Shown in pieces: positions 20,248 through 31,537 of a stretch of 64,000 nt of DNA. Source of the stretch: Cyanodermella asteris (lineage: Eukaryota > Ascomycota > Lecanoromycetes > Ostropales > Stictidaceae); NCBI GenBank assembly GCA_900618795.1, contig UYJD01000016.1, positions 746,121 through 810,120 on the forward strand. Direction: 5' to 3'. Below the pieces are notes generated by a model. That model was not told where the DNA came from and ran no database searches. It saw only the letters and a list, made by a program, of their open reading frames with translations. The translations under genes and the position numbers were made by a program. Each line of letters opens with the position of its first letter. Position 1 is the stretch's first letter.

Positions 20248-21115
20248 TTAGAAAAGGGCGAGGATGGCCATGGCACCGGCCAAGAAGAAAGGAGCAGAAT
20301 TGGTGGCACCGCTGCCAGTGGCAATGGTGGGAGCAGCAGTGGGGGTGGTGACGTTGCCGGCAGCCTTGGAGGTAGCAGCGACAGTAGCCTGGGGCTGGCC
20401 TGTTAAAATAGTTAGCAAATGCAATTTTCAACGAGCTTGAGGATTTCGACTCACCATCAGTGTACACGGAGACAGGGACGGGAGCAACGGAAGTGGCACG
20501 AGCAGTAGCTTGGGGCTGTCCGTCAGAGAAGACGGAGACCGGGACAACGGAGCTGGCCTGGGCGGTAGCCTGGGGCTGGCCGTCGCTGCTCAAAGAGATG
20601 GGCTTGGCAGCAGCAGTGGTGGGGACGGTGGCGGACGAAGCAGCACCGACGGCGGATGAGCCAGCGCAGGGGATGATGTCGATGTTGACGGGCGAGCACT
20701 GCTCGGCGTCACCCTTCTGGTACAGGTTGAAGAAGCTGCCGGACTGGCACTGGTAGAAGGTGGTGGTGCCACCGAGAGCGATGGAGCCGTTTTGGCAGAC
20801 GGAGAACTGGCCAGCGTAGATGCCACCAGCCTGGACAGGCTTGTCGAACTGGAACTGAGAGTTGGCAGAGGCAATGTAACCAGTGCGGCCGTCGTTGTCG
20901 GTCAAGTCACCGTTGTTGAGGTTCAGGGTAAGGATACCAGTCTGGCCGCACTGGTCCTGGCGAGCGATCAAGTCACGCTTCAAGTTGGAAGGCTTGACGA
21001 TGGTGATCTCGAAGGGGCCGTTGTAGCTCTTGGCGCAACCGGCAGGGGCGGAGCCAATGTCGGACTGGGCCAGGACAGCGCTGGCGAAGGCAGCGAGGGC
21101 GAAAGCGTACTTCAT
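20248..21115 (-). CDS. PIR-type cell wall protein with predicted GPI anchor
   Basis: Two exons, 21115-20455 and 20399-20248; 270 residues. A signal peptide (MKYAFALAAFASAVLAQ) is followed by a Kex2-like KR site and a four-to-six Cys domain like that of yeast Pir C-termini (GILTLNLNNG, DGRTGYIASANSQFQF, FSVCQNGSIALGG, FFNLYQ). Three PIR-like repeats SDGQPQAT / SDGQPQAT / TDGQPQAT come next. In yeast the Gln of DGQ-x-Q forms an alkali-labile ester bond to beta-1,3-glucan. The intron cuts the third repeat. The C-terminus is Ser/Thr/Ala-rich and ends in a hydrophobic tail (FFLAGAMAILALF) preceded by small residues, typical of GPI attachment. Repeats come after the Cys domain, the reverse of yeast Pir proteins. 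Probable glucan-linked wall structural protein. Confidence 0.85.
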
Positions 21116-24100
21116 GTTGGTTGAGTTGGTGTTGTAAAGCGAGTGTACAAGCCTAAGTATTAAGTATAAAAAATTGGCTTGAGGAATAAATCCCAAGAAG
21201 CAGACTGTGTACAGCGAGTGTGGGTGAAGTAGCAGACGACTGGGGAGGAAAAGAGATGGAGGTACGAGCGAGGGCGGCCGGGTTAAGTAAGAGACAAGGA
21301 ATGTGAGCGTAGGGGCGATCGCGCCTGCGCGCATGAAACAGCATAACAGGAGTTAGACAGTGCAGGCAAGGCGTGGCAGGGGTAGGCAGCACCAGATGGC
21401 AGGCACGTTGGCTGGCCAGTAGCGGAAGGCGCGACTGCGCTCGGCGCAACCACAGTCAGTACCACAGATGCACATCATGCAACGCCCAGCCCACACGCTC
21501 CTTCCCATCCATAGTTAGCTCGCCCGCCGCTCAATGGCTGAAAATCGCCCGACCCGCTGCTCGTAATTTTGGAAGCACCCAAACCACCGCGCGCAAGCCC
21601 CCGATCGCCTGAACCCTACGAGGCTGCTTTCTGCCCTTCTAATCTCTTCTAGGACTGAAGGGATCATGCACTGCAGCGACTTCAGCGCTGTCGTCGCCCG
21701 TCTGCTGTATGTAGAGATCTTGAATAGCCGTCGGAGCGGCAGCCAGGCCCAGGGATCAACCCGAGAATCTCCCAGCCTACGTGCATTGCACGGCATCATC
21801 TTCACCAGCCTCCGCGTATCTGGCGGCTCTGGCCCCGGCGCATCGTTGATCGCATCGTGTTGATGACTCCGCACTTGACGTGTGAGAGCAGCCTGAGGCC
21901 GCTTTCGCTAGTCACCAACCACTGTTGTGCCGGCATCAAACATGCCCAGGCGGAGCGCGGAGGAGCGATGGCCTGTCTTCGCATTTGGCGCCGACCCGTG
22001 AAAATGACCGTCTGGTCCAGACGCGCCAATCAAGGCTATGGACACTTCGACAGTGGAACCTCCAAGAACATCACGATGTCATGAGGATCTTCCAGTCTCC
22101 ACAAGGCATGCTGGATGTGACCATGTACGGCATGTACGATAACTTGACTGTCGTGCCCTAATCAACATAGTTCTTCAAGCTGACGCCGCCGCATCCGATC
22201 CAGAAGCCAGTTCTCGTAAGGACTATGCTGCTGACGGCATTTCTTCCTTTGCGATACTTTTGTGACTGTTGTCTCATCAAAATAAGCGCACAGAGCTACG
22301 AAGCAACCAAGATCACTGAGACAAGACACACTAGACCTGCTCGGGCAGAGAGGCACGAGCGTGCCGAAAGTCAAGCAGCCGAATCTCGCCTTCCATCTGC
22401 CCAGCTTCCTAAAGAGGGAATCTCATTTCTCCTTTCACGAGCTTCAGGATAAATGTCTCCAGATGTCCATGCTGCTATCTCACTGCTTGTTGACAGCACT
22501 CCTAACGAGGATGATGACACTGGCGAGAATGTACATGAACATCACACAGGCTGCAGTCAAATCTGCGGTGCTTGTCCGTCGCTCCCGCTTCTAGGATGGA
22601 ACAATTGAGCGCATACGTCGCTGTATACGGTTGCATTATAGAGCTCGTCTGACATGCTGACACACTGGACCGAGCCAAGTTCGTCTCTTGCTCCCGAAAG
22701 CACAAATTTGAAACAGATCCTGAATGCTTTGCTGTTGTTTGTGTTACGAGACGTTGATGGCGGAGCAGGCTTCACAACGGTTTGATGACATGCTCGGAAA
22801 TATGCAGTGCCACCAGCAGCGAAACCCCTTCCCCAGAATACTACCGTACCAGAGTCGCTGAGAAGGCCACTATTCGACCATGCCCAGGCTAGCTAGCCGA
22901 TGGGGATTCACCGGCGGACGGCCAGGATTGTCGATAAGATTAAAGAGCAGCCAATAACATGACGATTGTGTTGTTCTGCCACTACTGTGCTCTGACGGTC
23001 TGACTGCCATTGGCTGGTCTCTTCAGCTCACGCCAATGTGGAAATTAAACATCGTGATATGGTTTGCAAGCTTTCTGAGCTCTCGGTGCTATATTATAAG
23101 CTTCACGGGGGGAATTATTGCTGCGGGGGCGATTAAACTATGCCGCGGCTTTGGTCGCAGTCGCAAAGGAGTGACGGCGATCATGGTTTCGTGCTCTTTT
23201 AGAAGTAGAGTACCCCAAGACTCTCTCGAAGCTCCCACCATCGAACGACTCGATTTCGCAGTACTATGCTGTACCAAGTGCTGTGTCATCGCATTTACAA
23301 CATACTTTGAGACTTGTCTCTGACTCGAGACACGCAGGAATTTGTTTTTGCAGAGCATGCATTTAACCGTAGCGGTATCCGAGCAACGGATGCGCCAAAG
23401 GTCTGCATTGTAGACACCACCGGTCGCGGTCGCGTCTCGCCGAGCTTCAACACCATGTTTTCTGCCATTTTCCTCTCCACAGGCCAGCAACTCCCCACCA
23501 TATGTCGTTGAGCTACGTTTGCACTGAGTCGAGATGCTTCCAGGCCCACTGTCGCTCGTCGCCACTTTTCCTTGCTTTCCGTGTATCATTCACTTGGCTT
23601 GAGCTGCTGTGCCACCCACCAAGGCGAAATTAGCTGGGATTACCAGACCTCTTCCATAGCTGTCAACCGGGATCTTGAAGATGCATGACAGCCGCGTCAG
23701 ACGACCGGTCTCAAAACTTGGTCGGCGACAGTCGCAGACGTGCCCTGCCGCCGGCGCATCTTCATCCGATCATGTTCATCCAAGGCAGCAAGCGTTTTGA
23801 GTTTTTGTTTCTGTATTTTCATGCCTGAGCACATTTGACTCGTCCTACGGCGATACGATCTCACGATAAATGCTACTTGCGGATCTGACGTGTCCCCCAC
23901 ACTTATTCGTGACGAGGTCGCCATGACAATGGATTCGATGAGCTCACAAAGTTTACACCCCCTCACGGTCGCTGAGGCGACACATTGGTCCATGGGCTCG
24001 CAAACGGCTGGCATGACAACCAGCCTCTTCTTGGAAGCTCTCGATGGGCCTGTCCTGGTCGGGTATCCACACGTGCGACAGGATTTGTAGCCGGGCGTCA

Positions 24101-25516
24101 TGACAACCAAACAGCTGGGCTTCAGTGTGCATATTCCCCTCTCGACAAAAAGCACCGGTAGTTGTCACCAGGAGTGTTGCATGAATGCTCTATCGATTCT
24201 GAGGTACACAAGCCAAATGTTCATCAGAAGTTCTGCAATTATTTCGAGAATCTGTGCAAGCGGCATTGAGCGTATGCAGTATCGTCATGTCCCTCAGACG
24301 ATCCAACATCTAAGCGGACAGACTTTTTCACCACGCCATAGCGCAACCTGATCGAGCAAGTCAACCACCACGCTGAACTCTGATGCTAAAATTATCGTAC
24401 TTCCACGCATTTTCTTCTCCACCCGCAACGGAGGCTTTTCTGAACGTCGACCTGATAATCTGCGAACAGGGTTCTTGTGCCGTGGTGCTCCGGCATTGCC
24501 ATAAGGTCACTGTGCAAATACGAGCGTGCACAGATCAGGAATCCCGACCTCCGAGACCACTATCCCGATCAAAGCGAGCTCGTGTGATCGAGAATGTTGT
24601 CATTACGAAGGCCTCGAAGACAGACTGTCGGCCTTCGTTGGTCGCAATCGCAGCTGTTTGCCACTACGACCAAGCAGCCAAATCGGGGCGAGAGTTTGCC
24701 CAGGTAGTCAAAGTTGCGCACGCTCCGATCATCATCGTGCCCGACCGGCTGTCCTCGTAGCCACCGAAATGCAAGAATATTGCAAAAGTCAGCTCCGCTC
24801 GTCGACCAGCTGGTGAAGAGGCTGGCGGCTTGCGCAAGCGGCTGCGCAAGCTTTCGTCTCTTCGGCGAAACGCTACCCCGCACTTTTCGTCCCAACCTCG
24901 CCGACCAATTCACAAACAAACTTTCGACCTTTCTCGACGCTAAACTCGACTTCCATGCCGTGGCCGTGCTCTGGCTTGTGCGTTATCCATGTTGGCCGCC
25001 AAATCAGACTTCAACAGTATGCCATGCCTTGGATGCATATCACGATGTTGGCGTCAGTGTCGCGGGACACTTCCCATAATGGCTGGTAACTACAACTCTT
25101 GCCCCCCGGCCTGACCTTGCCCGATAGCGATCAGAAGAAAGTTGCTGCTTTGATGCGCATTCCGAGATCGACGTCCGTGGTGACGAGCAAGGCGCAAGCC
25201 GGCCAAGGCATACCTACGGTAGTTCGGAACGTGTCGGTGAGCGCATGACTGCCGATCGACCTGTGTGAGGTTTGGGATGCGGGCAGTCTTGGACGATCGC
25301 ATCGCGGAGGCCTCGTAAATAGGAATCGCCGATCAGCATCGTTTCCTTGCTGAAGTGGACATGCGTCGCATTTCCGTCCACTTCCAAGCTAGGAGTCATG
25401 GTACAAGCGAGGCGGTGCGGTCATGTGAGTATTTGGACGATCTGCGGTGTATGGCTTGCTTGCAATAGTGTGATATTGCGTCAGTCAGTGAGTTGGCTGA
25501 GTGAACGACACTGGGA
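21116..25516. other. Gene-poor stretch, no supported gene
   Basis: 4.4 kb without a convincing gene on either strand. The longest ATG frames (e.g. 23089-23589 minus, 166 codons; 23697-24155 minus, 152 codons) have random-looking composition and no domains. No transposase, reverse transcriptase or terminal repeats seen, and no strong AT shift such as heavy RIP would leave. The proximal few hundred bases serve as promoter of the PIR gene (an AT-rich TATA-like stretch near 21160-21175). Confidence 0.45.
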
Positions 25517-25961
25517 NNNNNNNNNNNNNNNNNNNNNNNNNNNNNNNNNNNNNNNNNNNNNNNNNNNNNNNNNNNNNNNNNNNNNNNNNNNNNNNNNNNN
25601 NNNNNNNNNNNNNNNNNNNNNNNNNNNNNNNNNNNNNNNNNNNNNNNNNNNNNNNNNNNNNNNNNNNNNNNNNNNNNNNNNNNNNNNNNNNNNNNNNNNN
25701 NNNNNNNNNNNNNNNNNNNNNNNNNNNNNNNNNNNNNNNNNNNNNNNNNNNNNNNNNNNNNNNNNNNNNNNNNNNNNNNNNNNNNNNNNNNNNNNNNNNN
25801 NNNNNNNNNNNNNNNNNNNNNNNNNNNNNNNNNNNNNNNNNNNNNNNNNNNNNNNNNNNNNNNNNNNNNNNNNNNNNNNNNNNNNNNNNNNNNNNNNNNN
25901 NNNNNNNNNNNNNNNNNNNNNNNNNNNNNNNNNNNNNNNNNNNNNNNNNNNNNNNNNNNNN
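25517..25961. other. Assembly gap (445 N)
   Basis: Run of unknown bases. Frames drawn through it are meaningless. The right edge abuts a hairpin-forming repeat, a likely cause of the gap. Confidence 0.98.
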
Positions 25962-25964
25962 TTT

Positions 25965-26057
25965 GTATGGAGGAGAGTGAGGAGAGTTAGGAGAGTTGGC
26001 TCTCCTGACTCTCCTAGCTCTCCTCGGAGTCTGACTCCGCAGTCCGTACCTCCGTAC
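25965..26057. repeat. Imperfect inverted repeat of GGAGAGT units
   Basis: The left arm is made of GGAGAG(T) units (25969-25997) and the right arm of the complementary CTCTCCT units (26000-26025), with a short loop around GTTGG. An outer pair, GTATGGAGG at 25965 and CCTCCGTAC at 26049, extends the pairing. A nested 15-nt palindrome CGGAGTC-T-GACTCCG sits at 26025-26039. The whole should fold as a long hairpin or cruciform. It may be one end of a larger element hidden in the gap. Confidence 0.7.
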
Positions 26058-26694
26058 TTGCTGAATCCTCGATTCATTGGTTCCCGTGAGTCCCCGACTG
26101 ACGGCCCCTTCCTATGTCCGTGACATGGGACACGGCGGCTGTGAAGTTTCATCACAGTGCTGTGCGACTGTGCTTGACTGTCCGACGCCACTGACGAGCC
26201 AGATCATTGTGACCACACCTGATGTCGTCCATGCCTTCTCATTTTCAAAGATGCAAGGTTGTCGAGACTATTTCGTCGAGCTCTCAGTGTTGACAAGGCC
26301 AACAAGAGGTGCATCGGAACAGATAGGCAGGAATGTCCGAACGGATCACGATGTCGGTATCGTGCGCAGCTCCTGATACCACACCGCTCTTGCAAGAAAC
26401 ACGCGAGAACTCTCTGTCTAGTTCGGTCCTTGTCCGCTTGTCATGCGAGAGAACGTGTCAGAGCCATAATTTCGACTCCCCAGAGATTGAATGCAGACCG
26501 CGCTCGGCACCATCATACAAAGAAACCCTTCGTCGTGCTCTTGTTGCGAAGGTCCTCCGAAGTACTATTATACAAGCTCGTCAGCTCATGATTCATCATT
26601 TCGTCAAGCGCTGAAAGCGATCGCTGCAACCTATGCATCAAACGATCTCGAGAGCTCATACGGCTCATCTCCATGTTCACTATACCAATGCGCG
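26058..26694. other. Intergenic, nothing recognised
   Basis: About 640 bp between the inverted repeat and the 3' end of the WSS1-like gene. No convincing coding sequence. Confidence 0.45.
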
Positions 26695-28020
26695 TTAAGA
26701 CGAACTGTCCTTCATTCGTCCGCACTGAGCACACGTCCACCATTCCGTCTCCATAAAATTGCCACAATTGTGGCACAGCCAGCCGACAGGCTTCTGCTTC
26801 GAAGCCTCCGACGCGGCATAGATCCTGTCAATCGCCTCCTGATTACTCCGGGGTTTGAGAACGCGCGACGTCGATTCTGAACTCTTGATTCCGCCTGTTC
26901 GTGGTCGTTTGCGGGCGTTGCCCTTCGAGAGATCAAAGTCCGGGATCTCTGAGGCCGCAGTTGACGATGGACGTTCGGTCCCACAAGCATCGCAGCAGAG
27001 GTGATTTGGCTGGTTGAAGAGCGTGCATATTGAACAGGCCCAGCCATCTGATGTAAAGGGCGTCGTAACCTCTTTCGACGCCTCCGAAACTCCTGGATGT
27101 GAAGGCTTTGTAGCCAGAGGAACCGGAGGCGCTGGTGGCGGTAACATCGATCCCATCTTGCTCCCCGCGGCGGGCAAGGTCTTGCCCCGACTACCAGCTG
27201 GATTCTCTGGCGTGGCCTCCACGTACAGTTCCCCAAGCCTCTCCTTCTCTTCCTCCTGCACAAGCTCCATATACGCCCTCATGATGGCGCGTTCATTTGC
27301 CTTATCCTCCTCCGCCTTGGTGCGGAACCCATTTCGGTTAACCTCTTCCTCGATCCCGCGCCTCGTCTCTTCGCGCTCGATGTTCCGTCCGCATCCCTCC
27401 GTGATCGCTTTCCGGCGGTCTACTGCACCCGCGATGACTTCGCGAATATCCTCGTTCCAGCCTACGGGTCGACCACCAAGTTTTTGCCCACTCCCGGCTG
27501 CCAGCTTCGCGTTCCGAGCCCGTCGCAACGCCTCCGTAGCCCGTACCTGCCGTCTCGCCTCGTCCATCCTGGCACCAGTCCCCACACCTCCACTTCCACC
27601 TAGGCGTTTGCCCTCTGAGAGGAAACCCTCGCCCGAATACCCCTTTCTCAACAACGCCTCATACTCGTCCCTCAACTGATCCCACAGCGCATGAAAGTTG
27701 CCATCATGAGGGCCAAAGACATTATGCGCCAACTCGTGCAACATTGTATCGATGACGTTTTCGACCGGCAGGAATTGGTTGTCGTCCGTGGCGTATCGTA
27801 GGCGTAGACATATCTTTTGACCGCGGTTTATATTCAGACCGAGGAGGTTTTGCTGCGATGGATAGAATTCGGCGAGTGTCCCGACGCGCCAGCCGCGTTG
27901 GCGCATTATGGGTTTCACGAGTGAGGCGATCTTGCGGAGAGTGTGGAGGGCGTCCGCGGGTCGTGAGCGGTGCCGTTCGTGAGAGAATTCGGAGATGAGG
28001 GCGTCGTGTTCGTAGGTCAT
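26695..28020 (-). CDS. wss1: Wss1-like WLM-domain metalloprotease with two RanBP2 zinc fingers
   Basis: Intronless, 441 residues from ATG 28020. The WLM/SprT-like domain (residues ~1-135) has the zinc site HELAHNVFGPH: His95, Glu96, His99, His105. A charged middle region follows, with long helical stretches rich in Arg/Glu/Ala. Two RanBP2-type fingers (W-x-C-x2-C ... C-x2-C) lie at about residues 325-352 (WACSICTLF...CDACG) and 410-435 (WLCHNCGNF...CAQCG). Wss1/SPRTN proteases cut proteins covalently trapped on DNA; Wss1 also binds SUMO and Cdc48. A KRPR stretch before the second finger may be a nuclear signal. Fingers of this type often bind ubiquitin or nucleic acid, suggesting how substrates are found (inference). 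Confidence 0.88.
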   Translation of the reverse strand: MTYEHDALISEFSHERHRSRPADALHTLRKIASLVKPIMRQRGWRVGTLAEFYPSQQNLLGLNINRGQKICLRLRYATDDNQFLPVENVIDTMLHELAHNVFGPHDGNFHALWDQLRDEYEALLRKGYSGEGFLSEGKRLGGSGGVGTGARMDEARRQVRATEALRRARNAKLAAGSGQKLGGRPVGWNEDIREVIAGAVDRRKAITEGCGRNIEREETRRGIEEEVNRNGFRTKAEEDKANERAIMRAYMELVQEEEKERLGELYVEATPENPAGSRGKTLPAAGSKMGSMLPPPAPPVPLATKPSHPGVSEASKEVTTPFTSDGWACSICTLFNQPNHLCCDACGTERPSSTAASEIPDFDLSKGNARKRPRTGGIKSSESTSRVLKPRSNQEAIDRIYAASEASKQKPVGWLCHNCGNFMETEWWTCAQCGRMKDSSS

Positions 28021-29499
28021 CGTGTCGGTGATGTGGAGGTAGTTCTTGGATCAATTTTCGGGCTTCCGGTGCCTTTCCCGACGCCGGAGGAGACAACGAT
28101 CAAACACAAAACGGTAGTATGAGAGATTGATGGTCGGAATGAGAATGGCCGCGTCACGATTGTAAGATACGCGTAGAAAGAGCCAGAAGCTTGCTGACGA
28201 ATCAGGCAGCTTTGAAGAAAGGACGGTGGAGTGTATCGCCGGCAAAGCAGAAGAGATGGCTCAATGACAATATATTGGAGATCTAATAGAGCTTCTGCTG
28301 GTCTTGGTTATCCTCAGTCCAGGGCAAAGCTCGATCGGTAGGTGGTTGTGAAGTTGAGTGGCGGCTTGTCAAGCGAGCCTGGTTAGCTTATGCACTCTGG
28401 CCGCTACTTCCCGCGTAGGTTCTGACTTGACCAGCCAGTGCATCACTCATGACTGTGCTGTCTTTCCATTATCGGCGAGATTATACAGTACACCTGCATC
28501 CCCACGGTATTGTAGGTGCTCAAGGGTGCTGGACATCGAATATGGTGATCTCTATCAATTAGAGGGTCGCTGACGGAAGAAATTTGAGCCGAACCTTGCG
28601 TGTCGAGTCCAAGGCAGGTAATCGAACGCTGTTGCGCAAGTCCTAGAACGTTTACTTGAGCTACTACTTTCAAATATACCTCAATGAACACTACTCTAGG
28701 TACCTACAAGAATTGAGGATGGCGTATTCTACGAGATAATGCTAGGGATTGCCATCTGAGTAGTTGAAGCAGGATATCGAGTGGTGTTCCCGACCGCACG
28801 TGCGCCACGACTTTCGATTGCCCGCCTTGAGCCTCTCTCATTCCTGGTAGACCAAAGTCTGTTTCTCAAACATCCACTCTTGGAGCGAGTCTGTCTTCTG
28901 TATTTTCAATGCTGAAGATACCGAAATAATCATCCAAGTCTATGACCATGTGTCAAATTTCCTAAGCATAACGGGCACACAAGTGTGGATTTGTATCGAA
29001 ATGTACAGAGACGAAAGTGTAGAGACTGTTTGGAGACGTGCGGTCGATTACAGACTATTGTATCCCACACCGTTGGCTGGACCGAAGGATGCATCAACCA
29101 GCCGATCAGCCTGGATACCCAAATTTGGCTATTCTTTGGCCAGGTGCTTCACATGCCAGGAGCCAAATGCGCACGGTATCTGTCCTTGTGTGTCAAACTA
29201 AGGATCGCTATTCCTTCGAGCCTTTGAAGACTTGACTTGCGTTGCTTTCTAGATTGTTCCAGACTGTTTACTTGGTCTCCGCGGGCGACCAGAAGGTGGT
29301 AGGAGGTGTCAGCAGAAGAAGCAAGACAAGATGCACAAACAAACAGGCAAGGCAGGCACCCGTGCCTTTCGGAATTAGCCTTTACTTCCATCTTTCATTG
29401 CCATTTGTTCAGGCGCAGTGGCCCTTGTGTCACCCTCACGCATCCTCAAACATCAGCACATAGCCACATATTCGCTCTCTTGCTATTGGAACGGACGCC
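28021..29499. promoter_or_regulatory. Divergent intergenic region: WSS1-like / RBR ligase
   Basis: 1.5 kb between outward-facing starts. Only short chance frames; both promoters must be here. No motif assigned. Confidence 0.45.
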
Positions 29500-31086
29500 A
29501 TGGCTGCAGAGGTGCTCGCCATTAGGGCAATGGATGCGGATACTGCAGCTCTGTGTCTACAGCTACAGCTTGAGGATCTTGAATACATTGATTCAAAGGG
29601 CAAAGCTCGTGAGGGCGATGACGCGCAATTGGCTTTCGACTTGTACACTGCTGAACTCCAGAACGCAATTGCTTTTCAAGCCGACAGATGCATGGCCCAA
29701 AGCATCGCAGCAGCGGTACGCTTCGACGGTCCTCACATTACAACTCACCTTGTCACAGAAGACACAGACGCGAGAGACCATCGATTGGCCGTGGGCCTAT
29801 CGAATGGGCAGCAAAATCCCGGACCGCAGCTTAATGCCACAAACATTGAACCACTGGAAGACGAAATGCTCGACAAACTCAATGCTCTTTTCATGGGCCC
29901 TGAAACCGATAGCAGTATGGAAGATGATGAACACGAGTCTGAGTATGAGGAGATTGTATCCACCGCCGCGTCCTCATCTTCAGCTCCTCCGCCACAGGTG
30001 AAGCTTCGAAGGAAGAAGAGAGTCCCTGACCCTACTCGTCGTTGCATGGCTTGCCGCGACGATGTCCAATTTTTCGATCTTGCTCGCGTCACTTGCGGCC
30101 ATGAGTATTGCCGTGACTGTCTCCAAGAGTTGCTGCGCTCATCCGTCAACGATGAATCGCTTTATCCTCCTCGCTGCTGCCAACAGCCCTTCGAGCTTCA
30201 GAAGCTTCGTCTGTTCACGCCGCTTGAGCTGATCGAGGAGGTGGACGGGAAACGTCTGGAATACACTACGGTCAATCGTACCTATTGTCATGACACCACA
30301 TGCTCGAAGTTCATACCAACGCACCTTATCGCGGACGACATCGCTACATGCGAAACTTGTGGCACCAGGACCTGCGCAATTTGCAAAGGCAATACCCACG
30401 TTGGTGACTGTCCTGAAGACGAAGGCCTCCGACAGGTTCTTGAACTTGCGACGGAACAGGGCTACCAGCGTTGCACTCGTTGCTGGACACTGGTTGAGCT
30501 GAGGACAGGTTGCTATCATATTACGTGAGTAAAGTTTAATGAACAATACTTCACCAAGACTTTGAGCTGACTTTGCCCCAGATGCCGATGCAGTCACGAA
30601 TTCTGCTATGTCTGTAGCGAGCCCTGGAAGAACTGTGAATGCAATCAGTGGGACCCAATTCGTCTTCGTCAACGGGCTGTTGAATTGATTGAGCGCAACG
30701 CACCTGCACCACCGCTGGCACCGTTGCCACCTCCTCGTCCAGCTCTCCAAAAGCCAGTCCCTGAGCCATTACCTGAGCCAGCGAACAACGTACTTACACC
30801 CGCAGAACGATATTTGGCGGCCATGAACGAAATGAACAGAGAGCACGAGCGGCTAGCCGTGGTGCGGGTCGAACACGAGCACTCTATTGAAGATGACGAT
30901 GACGCAGAGATTCTGCAGATGATGCGCAATCTCGAAGACAACCATGATTGCATTCATCAGAGGTGGAAATGGGTCGGGGGCCCTCACCGGTGTGAGGAAT
31001 GCGCCTTCAAACTCCCACAGTACATATTCGAGTGTCGGCAGTGCCAGATACAGGTCTGCAACCGCTGCCGTAGAAACAGGCTTTAA
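29500..31086 (+). CDS. RBR-type E3 ubiquitin ligase
   Basis: Two exons, 29500-30524 and 30582-31086 (57-nt intron); 509 residues. The N-terminal ~170 residues are helical then acidic (EDDEHESEYEE). RING1 begins CMACRDDVQFFDLARVTCGHEYC, the IBR follows (CHDTTCSKFIP...CETCGTRTCAICKG...HVGDC), then RING2 (CTRCWTLVELRTGCYHITCRCSHEFCYVC). The catalytic Cys that receives ubiquitin is the one after HIT, residue 343; its codon is the first full codon of exon 2. RBR ligases transfer ubiquitin through this Cys thioester. A Pro-rich linker, a coiled segment and a distinct C-terminal Cys/His cluster (CIHQRWKWV...CEECAF...CRQCQIQVCNRCRR) follow. Substrate unknown; this architecture is common and expanded in Dothideomycetes and other Pezizomycotina. 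Confidence 0.9.
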
Positions 31087-31537
31087 AATATTGGTATCGA
31101 TCAGGTTGGAAGTACTCCAAAGTGAGCACTTATCCTACTTGAGCAGGACGGCAATGTTTCATTCGAGCAAAGTCCTTAGACATAGCAGCGACGTACACGT
31201 TACGGCCGATAGTGGAACGGGTTGAAGGTCTGATCAAGCACCGTGATTTCTCATTTACTAGCGAGGCCTGACAATCGGACTGTACCAGAAAAGTCCAGGG
31301 TTTGACTGTTGTAAAGCAGAAAAGCCACATCGTAATCCGCGCTGCAGAGTCTGTGCAGCATACAGAGTGACTAAGTGCTGGCCTAAGGTCCAAGGACGAG
31401 AGTCGTTCGGAACGCACGCCAACGCGCTAGCCCAAACAGGCAATGTATGTGAATAGTGATGCTATCCGCGATCCCCGCGATCAGCTCTGACTTTCTCCAC
31501 TCGACATCTTCCTTGGCACTAACAACGGCATATCAGC
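31087..31537. other. Intergenic, promoter of the DUF1776 gene
   Basis: 451 bp between two rightward genes. No gene or repeat seen. Confidence 0.45.

Noticed and set aside
23089-23589. 166-codon minus frame in the gene-poor stretch
   Set aside because: No domain, no codon bias like neighbours, and similar-length frames overlap on the other strand.
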